Notes: generated by a model from the letters alone, not told the origin. DNA of 64,000 nucleotides from Calothrix sp. NIES-4105 (GCF_002368415.1 NZ_AP018290.1:5407614-5471613); one strand, 5' to 3'. Counted from the first letter of the stretch, positions 1 through 7,283 are shown. Translations and numbers: made by a program.

Positions 1-515
1 ATTTTCGTGATGACTTAGAAACAGTTATGCGCGAAGGAGTTGTTAATAACTCAGAATACGCTATCTGCGAAAATTTAATATATCCAGTTTTAAAAGAAGT
101 TTGGAAACACTACAGCAGGAAGTTTACTTTGTGGAGCCATGAATTTCTTGATTATAACGAAAAGTTAAGTGGTTATCCTGAATATATTATTGCTAAACGG
201 TCATCTTTAGGAAAAGTTGTATTCGACAAGCCATATTTTATACTTATAGAAGCAAAGCAAGATGATTTTGAGGGTGGTTGGGCACAATGTCTAGCCGAGA
301 TGATAGCTGCTCAGAGATTAAATGGAGAGTTTAATATAACTTTATTCGGTATTGTTTCTAATGGCGCCACTTGGGAGTTTGGTAAGTTGGAAGCTAATAG
401 GTTTACTAAAAATATCACTCCTTATACTATTTATGAGCTAGATAGATTATTTGCAGCAGTTAATTATGTTTTCCAACAATCTGAGTCACAGCTAGATAAT
501 TTACTAGTTGCTTAG
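1..515 (+). CDS. 5'-truncated protein with PD-(D/E)XK-like core
   Basis: The frame is open back to the left edge (codons in phase from base 3), so this is the C-terminal part of a gene that begins outside the window; the first Met codon, at base 27, is probably internal. About 70-85 residues after that Met the protein reads YFILIEAKQDDFEGG, a hydrophobic strand followed by E-x-K as in PD-(D/E)XK nuclease folds, then a helix starting WAQCLAEM. No specific family was recognised and the substrate is unknown. A hairpin followed by a T run begins 32 bases after the stop codon. The nuclease-fold suggestion is inference from the motif only. Confidence 0.6.
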   Translation, partial: FRDDLETVMREGVVNNSEYAICENLIYPVLKEVWKHYSRKFTLWSHEFLDYNEKLSGYPEYIIAKRSSLGKVVFDKPYFILIEAKQDDFEGGWAQCLAEMIAAQRLNGEFNITLFGIVSNGATWEFGKLEANRFTKNITPYTIYELDRLFAAVNYVFQQSESQLDNLLVA

Positions 516-546
516 AGTTAGTTTTTTATAAACTTAAACCCGCGCG

Positions 547-571
547 CCCCTAGCAACTAGGGGTTTTCTTA
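547..571 (+). terminator. Intrinsic terminator-like hairpin
   Basis: A perfect 7-bp stem CCCCTAG/CTAGGGG with a CAA loop is followed by TTTTCTT. It suits termination of the truncated gene ending at 515. A near-identical hairpin occurs at 6463-6489. Both copies sit only some 20 bases before the ATG of two paralogous small genes, so it may also affect expression of what follows. Confidence 0.7.
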
Positions 572-585
572 ATCCATTATAAGTT

Positions 586-867
586 ATGGACACTATTGTT
601 TATCCTGGTTACATCTGTTTAGTGCTTCGGTTAAAAAACCGCTGGCACAATCTTTGTGGCGAAACTTTCTATAACCCTTACAATTTCCCAATTTATAAAC
701 TTGAAGATTTATTTCTTTTTCTTGGTTTGACCATGAAGGAAGTTGCGAATGAACTCAGAAAAATCAATAATGCGGCGCCGGTTATTACAAGCGCTGATAT
801 CGTTGAAAGAAAGTACTACTATTGTGGTACTGAGTGGGACGATGTTAAACGTACTTTGCGAGAATAA
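586..867 (+). CDS. Small paralogous protein, copy 1 (C-terminally shortened)
   Basis: This 93-residue product starts MDTIVYP and was not assigned to a family. It is a paralogue of the gene at 6506-6823 (105 residues), with near-identical DNA over the second half. Copy 1 stops early: the CAAGAA of copy 2 is replaced here by GAATAA, giving TAA at 865-867, while sequence homologous to the copy 2 tail (LGIGRLDP) continues untranslated. Around 772-795 the two copies differ by two compensating small indels, so residues VITS replace GYYL in a shifted frame. No convincing Shine-Dalgarno is visible, and a terminator-like hairpin lies just upstream. It could be a decaying copy or a diverged functional one. 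Confidence 0.5.
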   Translation: MDTIVYPGYICLVLRLKNRWHNLCGETFYNPYNFPIYKLEDLFLFLGLTMKEVANELRKINNAAPVITSADIVERKYYYCGTEWDDVKRTLRE

Positions 868-931
868 TTAGGTATTGGGCGCCTTGATCCTCATTTACAA
901 AGAAAGAATTTTTTACAAAGATTTAAATTGT

Positions 932-953
932 GAGACGTGATATATCACGTCTC
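932..953. repeat. Small palindromic repeat, TAGAGAC family
   Basis: The palindrome has 9-bp arms GAGACGTGA/TCACGTCTC around TATA and is followed by TACA. It belongs to the family with constant outer arms and variable but self-complementary centres seen ten times in the window. It lies between the small gene ending at 867 and the convergent Rpn-type gene, where it could act as a bidirectional terminator. Confidence 0.7.
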
Positions 954-960
954 TACATAA

Positions 961-1878
961 TCAACTTGATAGTTGATTTAACCAACTTACCAAATCCTCT
1001 ATGGTTGTAAAGTCTAATAAAGCTTCTGCTAAATCTTCTAACTGGGTAACTGTAAGACTGCGAATGCGTTCTTCTACGTCTGGCGCCATCAAACCAATTT
1101 TGCGGTTAAGCAGACGCATGACTAGTTCTAACTTTCCTTCTTGTCTACCTTGTAACTGCCAACTGGTGACGATTTCCATAACTGCCTCCTGTTTAACTGG
1201 TTCTAGTTTAACTATTTCTGATTGGAAAATTTGTTCTTCTGCTTCGTTTAGCTTGAGGTAGGTATCTACAAACCCTGAAACCATTTTCGTTCGTGCTTTG
1301 TCGAGGCGCAAAGTTGATAACAAGCGCAAACACTCAAACTTGACTATTGGACGGTCAGATGGCGCCATATCCATTTTAGCCATAAAGGCAGCAGCTACAG
1401 GATTTTGTTTCTGTAAAAAACTGCGCCAGTTCAATTGATTGAGTTGAACTACTTCAAAATTGAATACATTAACTGTTTTATCCGGAAAATCAACACTATA
1501 TATGTTTGATTGGAGTGTGCGTGGATTGTCGTAAGATAAAACGGCAATTGAATACACGGGTAATGCGTGTTTTTGAGATAACAGAGCAAAATAATAGTAC
1601 ATTCTTCGCTCGAACTTATTTTGTTTATATGATTGATTTTCAATGTGAATCAAGAATTCTCCATCTTTGTTAGAGAAGCGCGCTTTTGCCAATATATCGG
1701 TTATATATTCCTCTCCTTCGGTAACATCAGTAAATATTTCTTTATCCAAAAATTCTATTGAGAATATGTCTGTATAAGCTAGCACCTGTGGTACAAATAG
1801 TTCTAGAAACTCGATAAAAAATGTCGTAATTAGCTCTTTGAAGAGTCTATCGTGGTCAATCATACTGATATTAGTCAA
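961..1878 (-). CDS. Rpn/PDDEXK-type nuclease-transposase family protein with DUF4351 tail
   Basis: The 305-residue protein begins with HDRLFKELITTFFIEFLELF (near residue 8), the hallmark N terminus of the Rpn / PDDEXK_2 family of recombination-promoting nucleases, which are numerous in cyanobacteria. The segment EFLIHIENQSY near residues 74-84 carries the E-x-Q variant of the nuclease core. The C terminus (RLLNRKIGLMAPDVEERIRS, about 252-271, then LEDLAEALLDF) matches the DUF4351 helical tail. The family is known for DNA cleavage and RecA-independent recombination in E. coli; the role in cyanobacteria is unclear. It lies antisense between a duplicated small gene and cas3, so it is probably part of the accessory island rather than of the CRISPR system. 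Confidence 0.85.
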   Translation of the reverse strand: MTNISMIDHDRLFKELITTFFIEFLELFVPQVLAYTDIFSIEFLDKEIFTDVTEGEEYITDILAKARFSNKDGEFLIHIENQSYKQNKFERRMYYYFALLSQKHALPVYSIAVLSYDNPRTLQSNIYSVDFPDKTVNVFNFEVVQLNQLNWRSFLQKQNPVAAAFMAKMDMAPSDRPIVKFECLRLLSTLRLDKARTKMVSGFVDTYLKLNEAEEQIFQSEIVKLEPVKQEAVMEIVTSWQLQGRQEGKLELVMRLLNRKIGLMAPDVEERIRSLTVTQLEDLAEALLDFTTIEDLVSWLNQLSS

Positions 1879-2044
1879 TCAATAATATGATTTTATCAAG
1901 ATTAGGTATACAATCTAAATTTTAAAATTATAAATATTCGTTCAAATAGCTAAAAATTATGTTTTATGAAAATTATAATATTTTAAAAAGAGTGAGTTAA
2001 TTTAATTGTTGAAAATATCTTTGATAAACCACGCATCTACTTTT

Positions 2045-2659
2045 ATGGATATTACCCATTTGTTCCAAACTCTAACTACTCATAACCCGCGCGCTTTCCA
2101 AACACAAACTATTACTCGCATCCTCAACCACCAAAATACTCTACTTCGGGCGCCTACTGGTTCAGGAAAAACTGAGACGGCAATAGCACCGTTTCTCTTT
2201 GCGAAAGCTTTTGACCTCGACTTTCCCCAGAAATTAATCTATGTTGTTCCTTTACGTACTTTGGCAAACAGCTTACGTCAGCGAACAGAAGAACTAGTGC
2301 AGCAATGGGCGCCATTACATAAACTACCCCGTCCTATTGTGGTGACTTTGCAAACAGGGGAAAACCCAGAAGACCCACGTTTTGAGGGTGATATTGTTTT
2401 TTGCACTATTGACCAGATGTTAAGCAGCTTTTTAAATATCCCTTATTCGGTTGGTCGTGGTTCTGCTAATATCAACGCAGGCACCGTGTTTGCGTCTTAT
2501 TTGGTGTTTGATGAGTTACACCTTCTTGACCCTGAGCGTTCATTTACAACTGTTTTGAAAGTTTTGCAGCAAGTTAAGGGTATTTCACCGTTCCTGTTGA
2601 TGACTGCGACTTTAACTGATGAGCTTGCAAGTCAAATTAAAAATATCGTAGATGTTTAA
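2045..2659 (+). CDS. cas3: Cas3 helicase, N-terminal RecA lobe (split gene, part 1)
   Basis: This frame encodes the first RecA lobe of a superfamily 2 Cas3 helicase: APTGSGKTE (Walker A, residues 36-44), VVPLRTLA (motif Ia), VFDELHLLDPE with the DExH-type box near residue 156, and LLMTATLTD (motif III, near 185). There is no N-terminal HD domain. I chose ATG 2045; an in-frame TTG at 2006 would add 13 residues. The frame stops at 2657-2659 just after motif III, and the missing lobe starts 108 bases later in another frame at 2767. Cas3 unwinds and degrades DNA bound by Cascade. This is a disrupted cas3, unless the halves reassemble as two subunits. Confidence 0.88.
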   Translation: MDITHLFQTLTTHNPRAFQTQTITRILNHQNTLLRAPTGSGKTETAIAPFLFAKAFDLDFPQKLIYVVPLRTLANSLRQRTEELVQQWAPLHKLPRPIVVTLQTGENPEDPRFEGDIVFCTIDQMLSSFLNIPYSVGRGSANINAGTVFASYLVFDELHLLDPERSFTTVLKVLQQVKGISPFLLMTATLTDELASQIKNIVDV

Positions 2660-2696
2660 TATGTTGGAATTTGAAATCTTTATTAAAAATCCGCGT

Positions 2697-2726
2697 TGTA
2701 GAGACGCGAAATTTCGCGTCTCTACA
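2697..2726. repeat. 30-bp perfect palindrome between the cas3 halves
   Basis: The arms TGTAGAGACGCGAAA and TTTCGCGTCTCTACA make an exact 30-bp palindrome. It lies in the stretch of about 110 bases (2657-2766) that separates the two cas3 frames and that looks non-coding. An almost identical copy is at 51238-51267. No target-site duplication is obvious at the borders of the inserted stretch. Confidence 0.85.
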
Positions 2727-2766
2727 TTTACGTGGTTTATAAATTAATCAGGGATACCATATACAA

Positions 2767-4815
2767 ATGGAAATTATCCAATTAGAAAACACTGACTTAC
2801 AACAAATTGAAGCAAACCGTTGTCGTACTTTCCGCGTGCTTTCTGAACCTCTGACAGCACAAGTTATTTGGGATGACATCCGCGCGCATCAACGCCAGCG
2901 AGTGATAGTTATTTGTAACACTGTCTCTTTTTCACAGGCATTATATAAAGATTTAGAAGCACTCGACAATGACTTTAAACTAAATATTACTCTGCTTCAT
3001 TCGAGGTTTTTGCCTGAACATCGCGCGGCAAAAGAGTCTTTTCTTAAAGAAGCATTTGCTAAAAATTGGAAATTACATGATACAGGCGCCTGCGAAGTGT
3101 TAATATCTACACAGGTTATTGAAGCGGGAATCAATATTACCTGTGAAGTTATGCATGTTCAGCTTTGCCCGATGAACTCGCTACTGCAACGCGCGGGACG
3201 TTGTGCAAGGTTTAGCGGTGAACAAGGAGAGGTTTTTGTTTATCGAACAGTAGAAGTTAATCAGAATTATGTAGAATTAGCTGAGGCGGATATTGACTCA
3301 GAAGATAATCAAGATAAGAAAATTAGCTTTTTGCCATATCCTAAAGAAACATGTGAGCTAACTTGGCAAGTACTACAAACACATACTAATTCCGAAAATG
3401 TACATCAAAACGTTGGTTTTAGGCTTGAGGAACAATGGATAAATCAAGTTCACACACAAGAAGATTCTCTCGAACAAAAGCGTAGGCAAGATAGTCGGAT
3501 GGAGTTTGAAAGAAACTTTGAAGATGCTGTTTTTAAAGGAGACGAGCATACTGCACAAGAATTAATACGTAAGGTTGATAGTCGCAGTATTTTTACTTGG
3601 GATAACTCAATTATTACAGATTTTGATACAGAAACTATTGACCCAAATAAATTATTGCCTTTCTCAATTCCTATATCTACTTTATGCAAAGCTTTGCGAG
3701 ATTTTAAAGAAAGTCTACACTTTGGCGATGATTGGATTTTTAAACGAATTGAGGCGCCGCAAAAAGACAAATCAGAAACTTACGCAGAACCTAATTGTAC
3801 ACCAATTACTTCGCGTGATTTCTTAGTTAGCAGCATTAGGATATTAGTTAACCCTCGATATATTGCCTATGATGAGCATATTGGATTGCAAATAGGTATA
3901 GATGTATTTGGTAACGGTTTTGAATCACCTGCCAAACAAGATAAAGAGGTGACTAGCCAGTACTGCTACAAAATGGATAATTATGTAGGGCATTTAGTAT
4001 TAATGTGGAAATGCTGGTGCCAACCTTTCACAACCACTATCATCAAAAATAGTACATCTGAAAAAATTACCTACATCAGCGCGCGGGAAGAACTATTAAC
4101 AGCAGGTGGAAAATTCATCAAAGCTAAAATTTTTCCCGAAGCAACACAAAGTCAAACAGAAGCATTGTTTGAAATATTAGTATTCTTAGCAATCTTTACC
4201 CACGACTTAGGCAAACTGCAAACTAAATGGCAGCAAGTCATGCGAGGATGGCAACAAATAGCTCATCAACAATTTAAAAAAACAAACCCCAGAAACCACC
4301 TACTAGCACATACTGACTACAACCCAGAAGACAAGCAGCAACAGCAAGCACTAAAAATTTACGAACGTAAAAGCAAACGTCCCAACCACGCAGTTGAAAG
4401 CGCTTTCCTCGCACAAGAAATTCTCAAACAATCTTTAGAACCGCTATTAGGCGCCGAATTTAACGCCGACACTGAGCAAATTAAACACATTTACTACACA
4501 GTAATTATGGCAACAGGGCGCCATCACTCAGCTTGGGCAAGTGGATGGAATAATAAAGACATAGCAAAGCTTCGCACTATAGAACTACATCCAGAAGCAC
4601 AGAAAGCAATAGCTCAAAGTTGGCGAAGCATGATAAAATTTTTACCTCAAACCTTACCCTTATCACAACCAAATTTAAAACGTAACCTCTACCCGCTCAA
4701 AGAACTCGACTTAAACAAATTTGCAAACGACGAAGTAGAATACTTCCAACTATATCTATTAATAGTCAGGGCACTGCGCCTATGCGACCAAAGGGCTGTA
4801 CAATTGTTACATTAA
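2767..4815 (+). CDS. cas3: Cas3, second RecA lobe plus C-terminal HD nuclease (split gene, part 2)
   Basis: The 682-residue frame continues the helicase: VIVICNTVSF, LLHSRFLPEHRA, STQVIEAGINI (motif V, near 114) and QRAGRCAR (motif VI, near 140). After a long middle region it carries an HD nuclease-like domain: FLAIFTHDLGKL with His-Asp near 479-480, HAVESAFLAQEI, and ATGRHHSAW near 582-590. The HD domain is therefore C-terminal, the reverse of the common Cas3 order (HD then helicase). Together with part 1 it would form a protein of about 885 residues. The ATG at 2767 is the first start codon after the inserted stretch and has no clear Shine-Dalgarno. The C-terminal HD assignment rests on motif order and spacing, not on a profile search. 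Confidence 0.88.
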   Translation: MEIIQLENTDLQQIEANRCRTFRVLSEPLTAQVIWDDIRAHQRQRVIVICNTVSFSQALYKDLEALDNDFKLNITLLHSRFLPEHRAAKESFLKEAFAKNWKLHDTGACEVLISTQVIEAGINITCEVMHVQLCPMNSLLQRAGRCARFSGEQGEVFVYRTVEVNQNYVELAEADIDSEDNQDKKISFLPYPKETCELTWQVLQTHTNSENVHQNVGFRLEEQWINQVHTQEDSLEQKRRQDSRMEFERNFEDAVFKGDEHTAQELIRKVDSRSIFTWDNSIITDFDTETIDPNKLLPFSIPISTLCKALRDFKESLHFGDDWIFKRIEAPQKDKSETYAEPNCTPITSRDFLVSSIRILVNPRYIAYDEHIGLQIGIDVFGNGFESPAKQDKEVTSQYCYKMDNYVGHLVLMWKCWCQPFTTTIIKNSTSEKITYISAREELLTAGGKFIKAKIFPEATQSQTEALFEILVFLAIFTHDLGKLQTKWQQVMRGWQQIAHQQFKKTNPRNHLLAHTDYNPEDKQQQQALKIYERKSKRPNHAVESAFLAQEILKQSLEPLLGAEFNADTEQIKHIYYTVIMATGRHHSAWASGWNNKDIAKLRTIELHPEAQKAIAQSWRSMIKFLPQTLPLSQPNLKRNLYPLKELDLNKFANDEVEYFQLYLLIVRALRLCDQRAVQLLH

Positions 4816-4848
4816 TCTAGACAAAAACAACAACTCGCCTTATTATTA

Positions 4849-5065
4849 AACAATCAGCTTGATGTTTCGTAAACCGAAGCGAGGTCAAAAACCCTAGGGG
4901 TTTCACGAAATTGCCTATAACCTAGACAAGATAATAATCACAGCATTTACAGCTTTGCAATAACTGCAAATAACTCTCAACAAGCGCGGCTGAAATCGAC
5001 TCAATTTAGGCACTTACGAAAATCCTTTCTGGAATCCTTACTCTGTAACCTTCGTAGCGCGCGGC
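4849..5065 (+). promoter_or_regulatory. CRISPR leader of array 1
   Basis: This AT-rich, ORF-free stretch lies between cas3 and the first repeat. It is clearly homologous to the stretch before array 2: both contain ATCAGCTTGA, TTTCGTAAA, CGAAGCGAGG and AAAAACCCTAGGGGTTTCAC near the distal end, CACGGCTGAAAT or CGCGGCTGAAAT in the middle, and GCGCG just before the repeat. Leaders direct spacer insertion and drive pre-crRNA transcription, so this orients both arrays as transcribed on the plus strand. Confidence 0.75.
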
Positions 5066-5463
5066 CTTGAAACCTTACGAATCCCGTCTTCGGGACTGAA
5101 ACACTTAACTACCATTACTTTAGAACCAGCAGATGATAGTCTTGAAACCTTACGAATCCCGTCTTCGGGACTGAAACCAGCAACCTCCCTCGCCACTTCC
5201 AAAGGCGCCTTCTCTTGAAACCTTACGAATCCCGTCTTCGGGACTGAAACGATATTTTATAAATTGATATTTCTTACTCGTATTATCTTGAAACCTTACG
5301 AATCCCGTCTTCGGGACTGAAACGAACTACCATCCATCTGATAAGGTTTAAATTTATCAGCTTGAAACCTTACGAATCCCGTCTTCGGGACTGAAACCCT
5401 GCATCATATGTATCCCACGTCAACCAATTATGCTTGGGCTTGAAACCTTACGAATCCCGTCTT
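5066..5463 (+). CRISPR. CRISPR array 1: five full repeats and one truncated repeat
   Basis: A 37-nt repeat starting CTTGAAACC and ending GGGACTGAAAC, with an internal CCCG-TCTT-CGGG stem-loop, occurs at 5066, 5141, 5214, 5287 and 5361. A sixth copy at 5439-5463 keeps only its first 25 bases. Spacers are 38, 36, 36, 37 and 41 nt. The repeat differs from array 2 at a few positions (including the loop) but keeps the stem. The truncated end joins directly to coding sequence of another gene, so the distal part of the array was lost. No spacer matched the rest of the window by eye. Confidence 0.97.
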
Positions 5464-5682
5464 GCAACAAGCCATTTTATTGGTGATTGGTCAGACCCTT
5501 TGTGTAAATACTCAGACGCAGCAATGCACAAAAGTTGTTTTCTTAATTGGGATATGCGAGAAACATTTATTGCTAGATATAATGAAGTGATGAAATCGTA
5601 TAGAGCAGAAGATTGGGAAGTTAGAACTTATCTATATATGATGCCTGATGGTAGTATTGAACAACGAAAACACGCGGTTTAA
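5464..5682 (+). pseudogene. 3' remnant of an unrelated gene fused to the CRISPR array
   Basis: Immediately after the broken repeat the frame encodes about 72 residues (GDWSDPLCKYSDAAMHKSC, then FLNWDMRETFIARYNEVM, ending EQRKHAV) that look like the C-terminal end of a real protein with conserved Cys, His and Trp positions. The only Met start upstream (5434) lies in spacer and repeat sequence. It is most simply read as a gene whose 5' part was deleted together with the end of array 1. The family was not identified. Confidence 0.6.
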
Positions 5683-5879
5683 ATAGAAGTTAAACAGCGT
5701 AGCAAGTCAAAAATAAAACTATTGTTGAGTACGCACTGTGAGGTCAAATAAACCAATTAGTGTAGCAACATATCAAGTTGTTTAAACTGTACCGCAAGAA
5801 CTGCAAAATCAACTTCCCTCTTCTGAACAGGTATCAAAACTACTTGGAAGTATAAAGTAGAAATATCCGTGTATATAAC
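5683..5879. other. Non-coding spacer with possible coding debris
   Basis: No intact gene was found. Bases 5786-5860 could encode a short tail (TVPQELQNQLPSSEQVSKLL and a few residues, then TAG) that resembles the end of a protein, but only 24 codons follow the previous in-frame stop, so this may be chance. Confidence 0.35.
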
Positions 5880-6104
5880 TTAGGAGTTAGGAGTCAAATC
5901 GCGTTTTACAGCTTCGCAAATAATCCTTCGTAAATACTTAACTCGCTCCTCCGGCACCAGTGCGTGCAGGGTATCGTGAACACTCTGCGGCAACCTTAAA
6001 CCTGTTACCTGCTTTGCTAAGGGTTCGTTAATCCAGTCCTCAATATAGCCTTTATTTTGTTGCTCAATAAACGCTTGCGTCTGCTTGGGTCTTGGGTTCG
6101 GCAT
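5880..6104 (-). CDS. Small hypothetical protein ending in a heptamer repeat
   Basis: The 74-residue product (MPNPRPKQTQAFIEQQNKGY, then GLRLPQSVHDTLHALVPEER and VKYLRRIICEAVKRDL) resembles the small helical proteins common in Nostocales that contain a RLP.S..D.L motif like ribbon-helix-helix or CopG-like domains; this is only an impression. Its last residues and stop codon come from two TTAGGAG-type heptamers at 5880-5894, so the original 3' end may have been replaced by the repeat. It is antisense to its neighbours and stands alone. Confidence 0.6.
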   Translation of the reverse strand: MPNPRPKQTQAFIEQQNKGYIEDWINEPLAKQVTGLRLPQSVHDTLHALVPEERVKYLRRIICEAVKRDLTPNS

Positions 6105-6253
6105 AATTTCCTGGTTAACTAGGGTCTATACACATTATAATTTGCCAAAATTTTTCTCGTCAAATATTGAATTATCCTTGTTAACTGGGATATTATTATA
6201 TATGGAAAGTTTTAACTTTCCATGCTGATCCTTGAAAATAAAAAGGAGGTTAG

Positions 6254-6448
6254 ATGACCGAAAACGGCAATGGAAACGGTCGCCGTAGATTGTTCGATCC
6301 AGTATTAGTTTTTATAAAACTTATACTAGGTTGGGAACGTCGAAACCAAGTTTCTAGGGAAGAAAACATCGTCAATATTGATGAAGTTTTAGATGACCTG
6401 GATGACCGACTCGACGAGCCAGACAATCCAAGCGAAACCGAAAATTAA
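6254..6448 (+). CDS. Small acidic hypothetical protein
   Basis: This 64-residue protein has an excellent Shine-Dalgarno (AAAAGGAGG at 6241-6249, five bases before the ATG), one of the strongest in the window. The N terminus is Asn/Gly/Arg rich (MTENGNGNGRRRLFDP), the middle is hydrophobic (VLVFIKLILGW) and could be amphipathic or membrane-peripheral, and the C terminus is very acidic (VLDDLDDRLDEPDN). No family was recognised. A terminator hairpin follows 14 bases after the stop, then the paralogous gene at 6506. Confidence 0.65.
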   Translation: MTENGNGNGRRRLFDPVLVFIKLILGWERRNQVSREENIVNIDEVLDDLDDRLDEPDNPSETEN

Positions 6449-6462
6449 TACATTGTTAAATG

Positions 6463-6489
6463 CCCCTAGTTGCACCTAGGGGTTTTCTT
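6463..6489 (+). terminator. Terminator-like hairpin, second copy
   Basis: The stem CCCCTAG/CTAGGGG with loop TTGCAC is followed by TTTTCTTA. It corresponds to the hairpin at 547-571 and marks the upstream limit of the duplicated segment. The ATG of the downstream gene lies 23 bases after the hairpin. Confidence 0.7.
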
Positions 6490-6505
6490 AATTTAATTAT
6501 ACAGT

Positions 6506-6823
6506 ATGGACACCATTGTTTACCCAACTTATATACGTTTAATAGTCCGAACTTCAAATTGTTGGCGCTTTGTTAAGGGCGAGCGTTTTTACAACCCTTA
6601 CAACTTTCCTGCTCTTGATCAAGAAAATTTGTTTCGGTTTCTTGGTTTAACCATGAAGCAGGTAGCAAACGAACTCAGAAAAATCAACAATGCGGCGCCT
6701 GGTTATTATCTTGCTGATATTGTTGAAAGAAAGTACTACTACTGTGGTACTGAGTGGGACGATGTTAAACGCACTTTACGACAAGAATTAGGTATTGGGC
6801 GCCTTGACCCCTTGGTGGAATGA
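6506..6823 (+). CDS. Small paralogous protein, copy 2 (full length)
   Basis: The 105-residue protein (MDTIVYPTYIRLIVR at the N terminus; FLGLTMKQVANELRKINNAA at 45-64; IVERKYYYCGTEWDDVKRTL near 71-90; ending LGIGRLDPLVE) is the longer of two paralogues, the other lying at 586-867. No known family was recognised. The two copies are direct repeats about 5.9 kb apart and flank the Rpn-type gene, cas3 and array 1. The conserved second half suggests a folded domain. There is no clear Shine-Dalgarno and the gene begins directly after a terminator-like hairpin, so expression may depend on read-through or a leaderless transcript. Confidence 0.6.
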   Translation: MDTIVYPTYIRLIVRTSNCWRFVKGERFYNPYNFPALDQENLFRFLGLTMKQVANELRKINNAAPGYYLADIVERKYYYCGTEWDDVKRTLRQELGIGRLDPLVE

Positions 6824-6842
6824 ATTATTGCTGTCTATAAGT

Positions 6843-6880
6843 TTGGGTTCCTCATTTTTAGTAAGGAACCCAACTTTTTA
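6843..6880. terminator. Bidirectional terminator
   Basis: A 10-bp stem TTGGGTTCCT/AGGAACCCAA with an AT-rich loop is followed by CTTTTT on the plus strand and preceded by A-rich bases that give a T run on the minus strand. It separates the convergent genes ending at 6823 (plus) and 6898 (minus). Confidence 0.8.
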
Positions 6881-6897
6881 AAACTATTAAAAGTGGT

Positions 6898-7122
6898 TTA
6901 AACAGCAATTTTATAAGTACTTGGTTCTGGAAGTGTTTCGCCTGTTGCTTCATAAGCCATTATCAGCGGCTCCAAGGCTTCGGTTCCATTTGCAACAGCT
7001 TCCTCATAAGTATCTCCGTGGGTTCTCCAACGCTGTCTGGAAAAGTCGGGAAATCCAACTAGAAAACAGTTATCTTCATCTGACCATTGAATTATCATTT
7101 TATACTTAAAATTATTCATCAA
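6898..7122 (-). CDS. HicB-like antitoxin family protein (orphan)
   Basis: The 74-residue protein (FKYKMIIQWSDEDNCFLVGF, then TYEEAVANGTEALEPLI and TGETLPEPS) matches the partial RNase H-like fold of the HicB family: a strand with WSDED..F.V.FPD, a G(D/H)TYEEA helix and an ETLPEP tail. HicB proteins normally neutralise HicA mRNA interferases and autoregulate. No HicA-size frame lies next to it: upstream is a repeat element and downstream a terminator. In cyanobacteria many such short HicB-like proteins are solitary and of unknown role. Confidence 0.85.
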   Translation of the reverse strand: MMNNFKYKMIIQWSDEDNCFLVGFPDFSRQRWRTHGDTYEEAVANGTEALEPLIMAYEATGETLPEPSTYKIAV

Positions 7123-7171
7123 AATTAAGTGTAGGATGCTGTTATTTTAATAGTTTTATCTTAATACGTTG

Positions 7172-7283
7172 TTTGATCCCCCTAAATCCCCCTTAATAAG
7201 GGGGACTTTGAATTTGATTTTCCCTACAAAATAAATACTTTGAATCTTGTTCCCCCCGCTTCGGGGGGTTAGGGGGGATCAAA
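7172..7283. repeat. MITE-like element with GATCCCCC terminal inverted repeats
   Basis: A 112-bp element starts TTTGATCCCCCTAA and ends TTAGGGGGGATCAAA, with inner C-rich and G-rich arms that can pair (CCCCCTTAATAAGGGGG; CCCCCCGCTTCGGGGGG). Related sequences are at 45101-45136 and 62525-62767. It lies in the gap between the HicB-like gene and cas8. Confidence 0.75.

Noticed and set aside
5066-5460. GAATCCCGT blocks resembling a tRNA T-loop
   Set aside because: They are part of the CRISPR repeat; no cloverleaf can be drawn and the blocks recur every 73-75 bases.
5786-5860. Short protein-like tail ending TAG
   Set aside because: Only 24 codons between stops; too short to call even a remnant.
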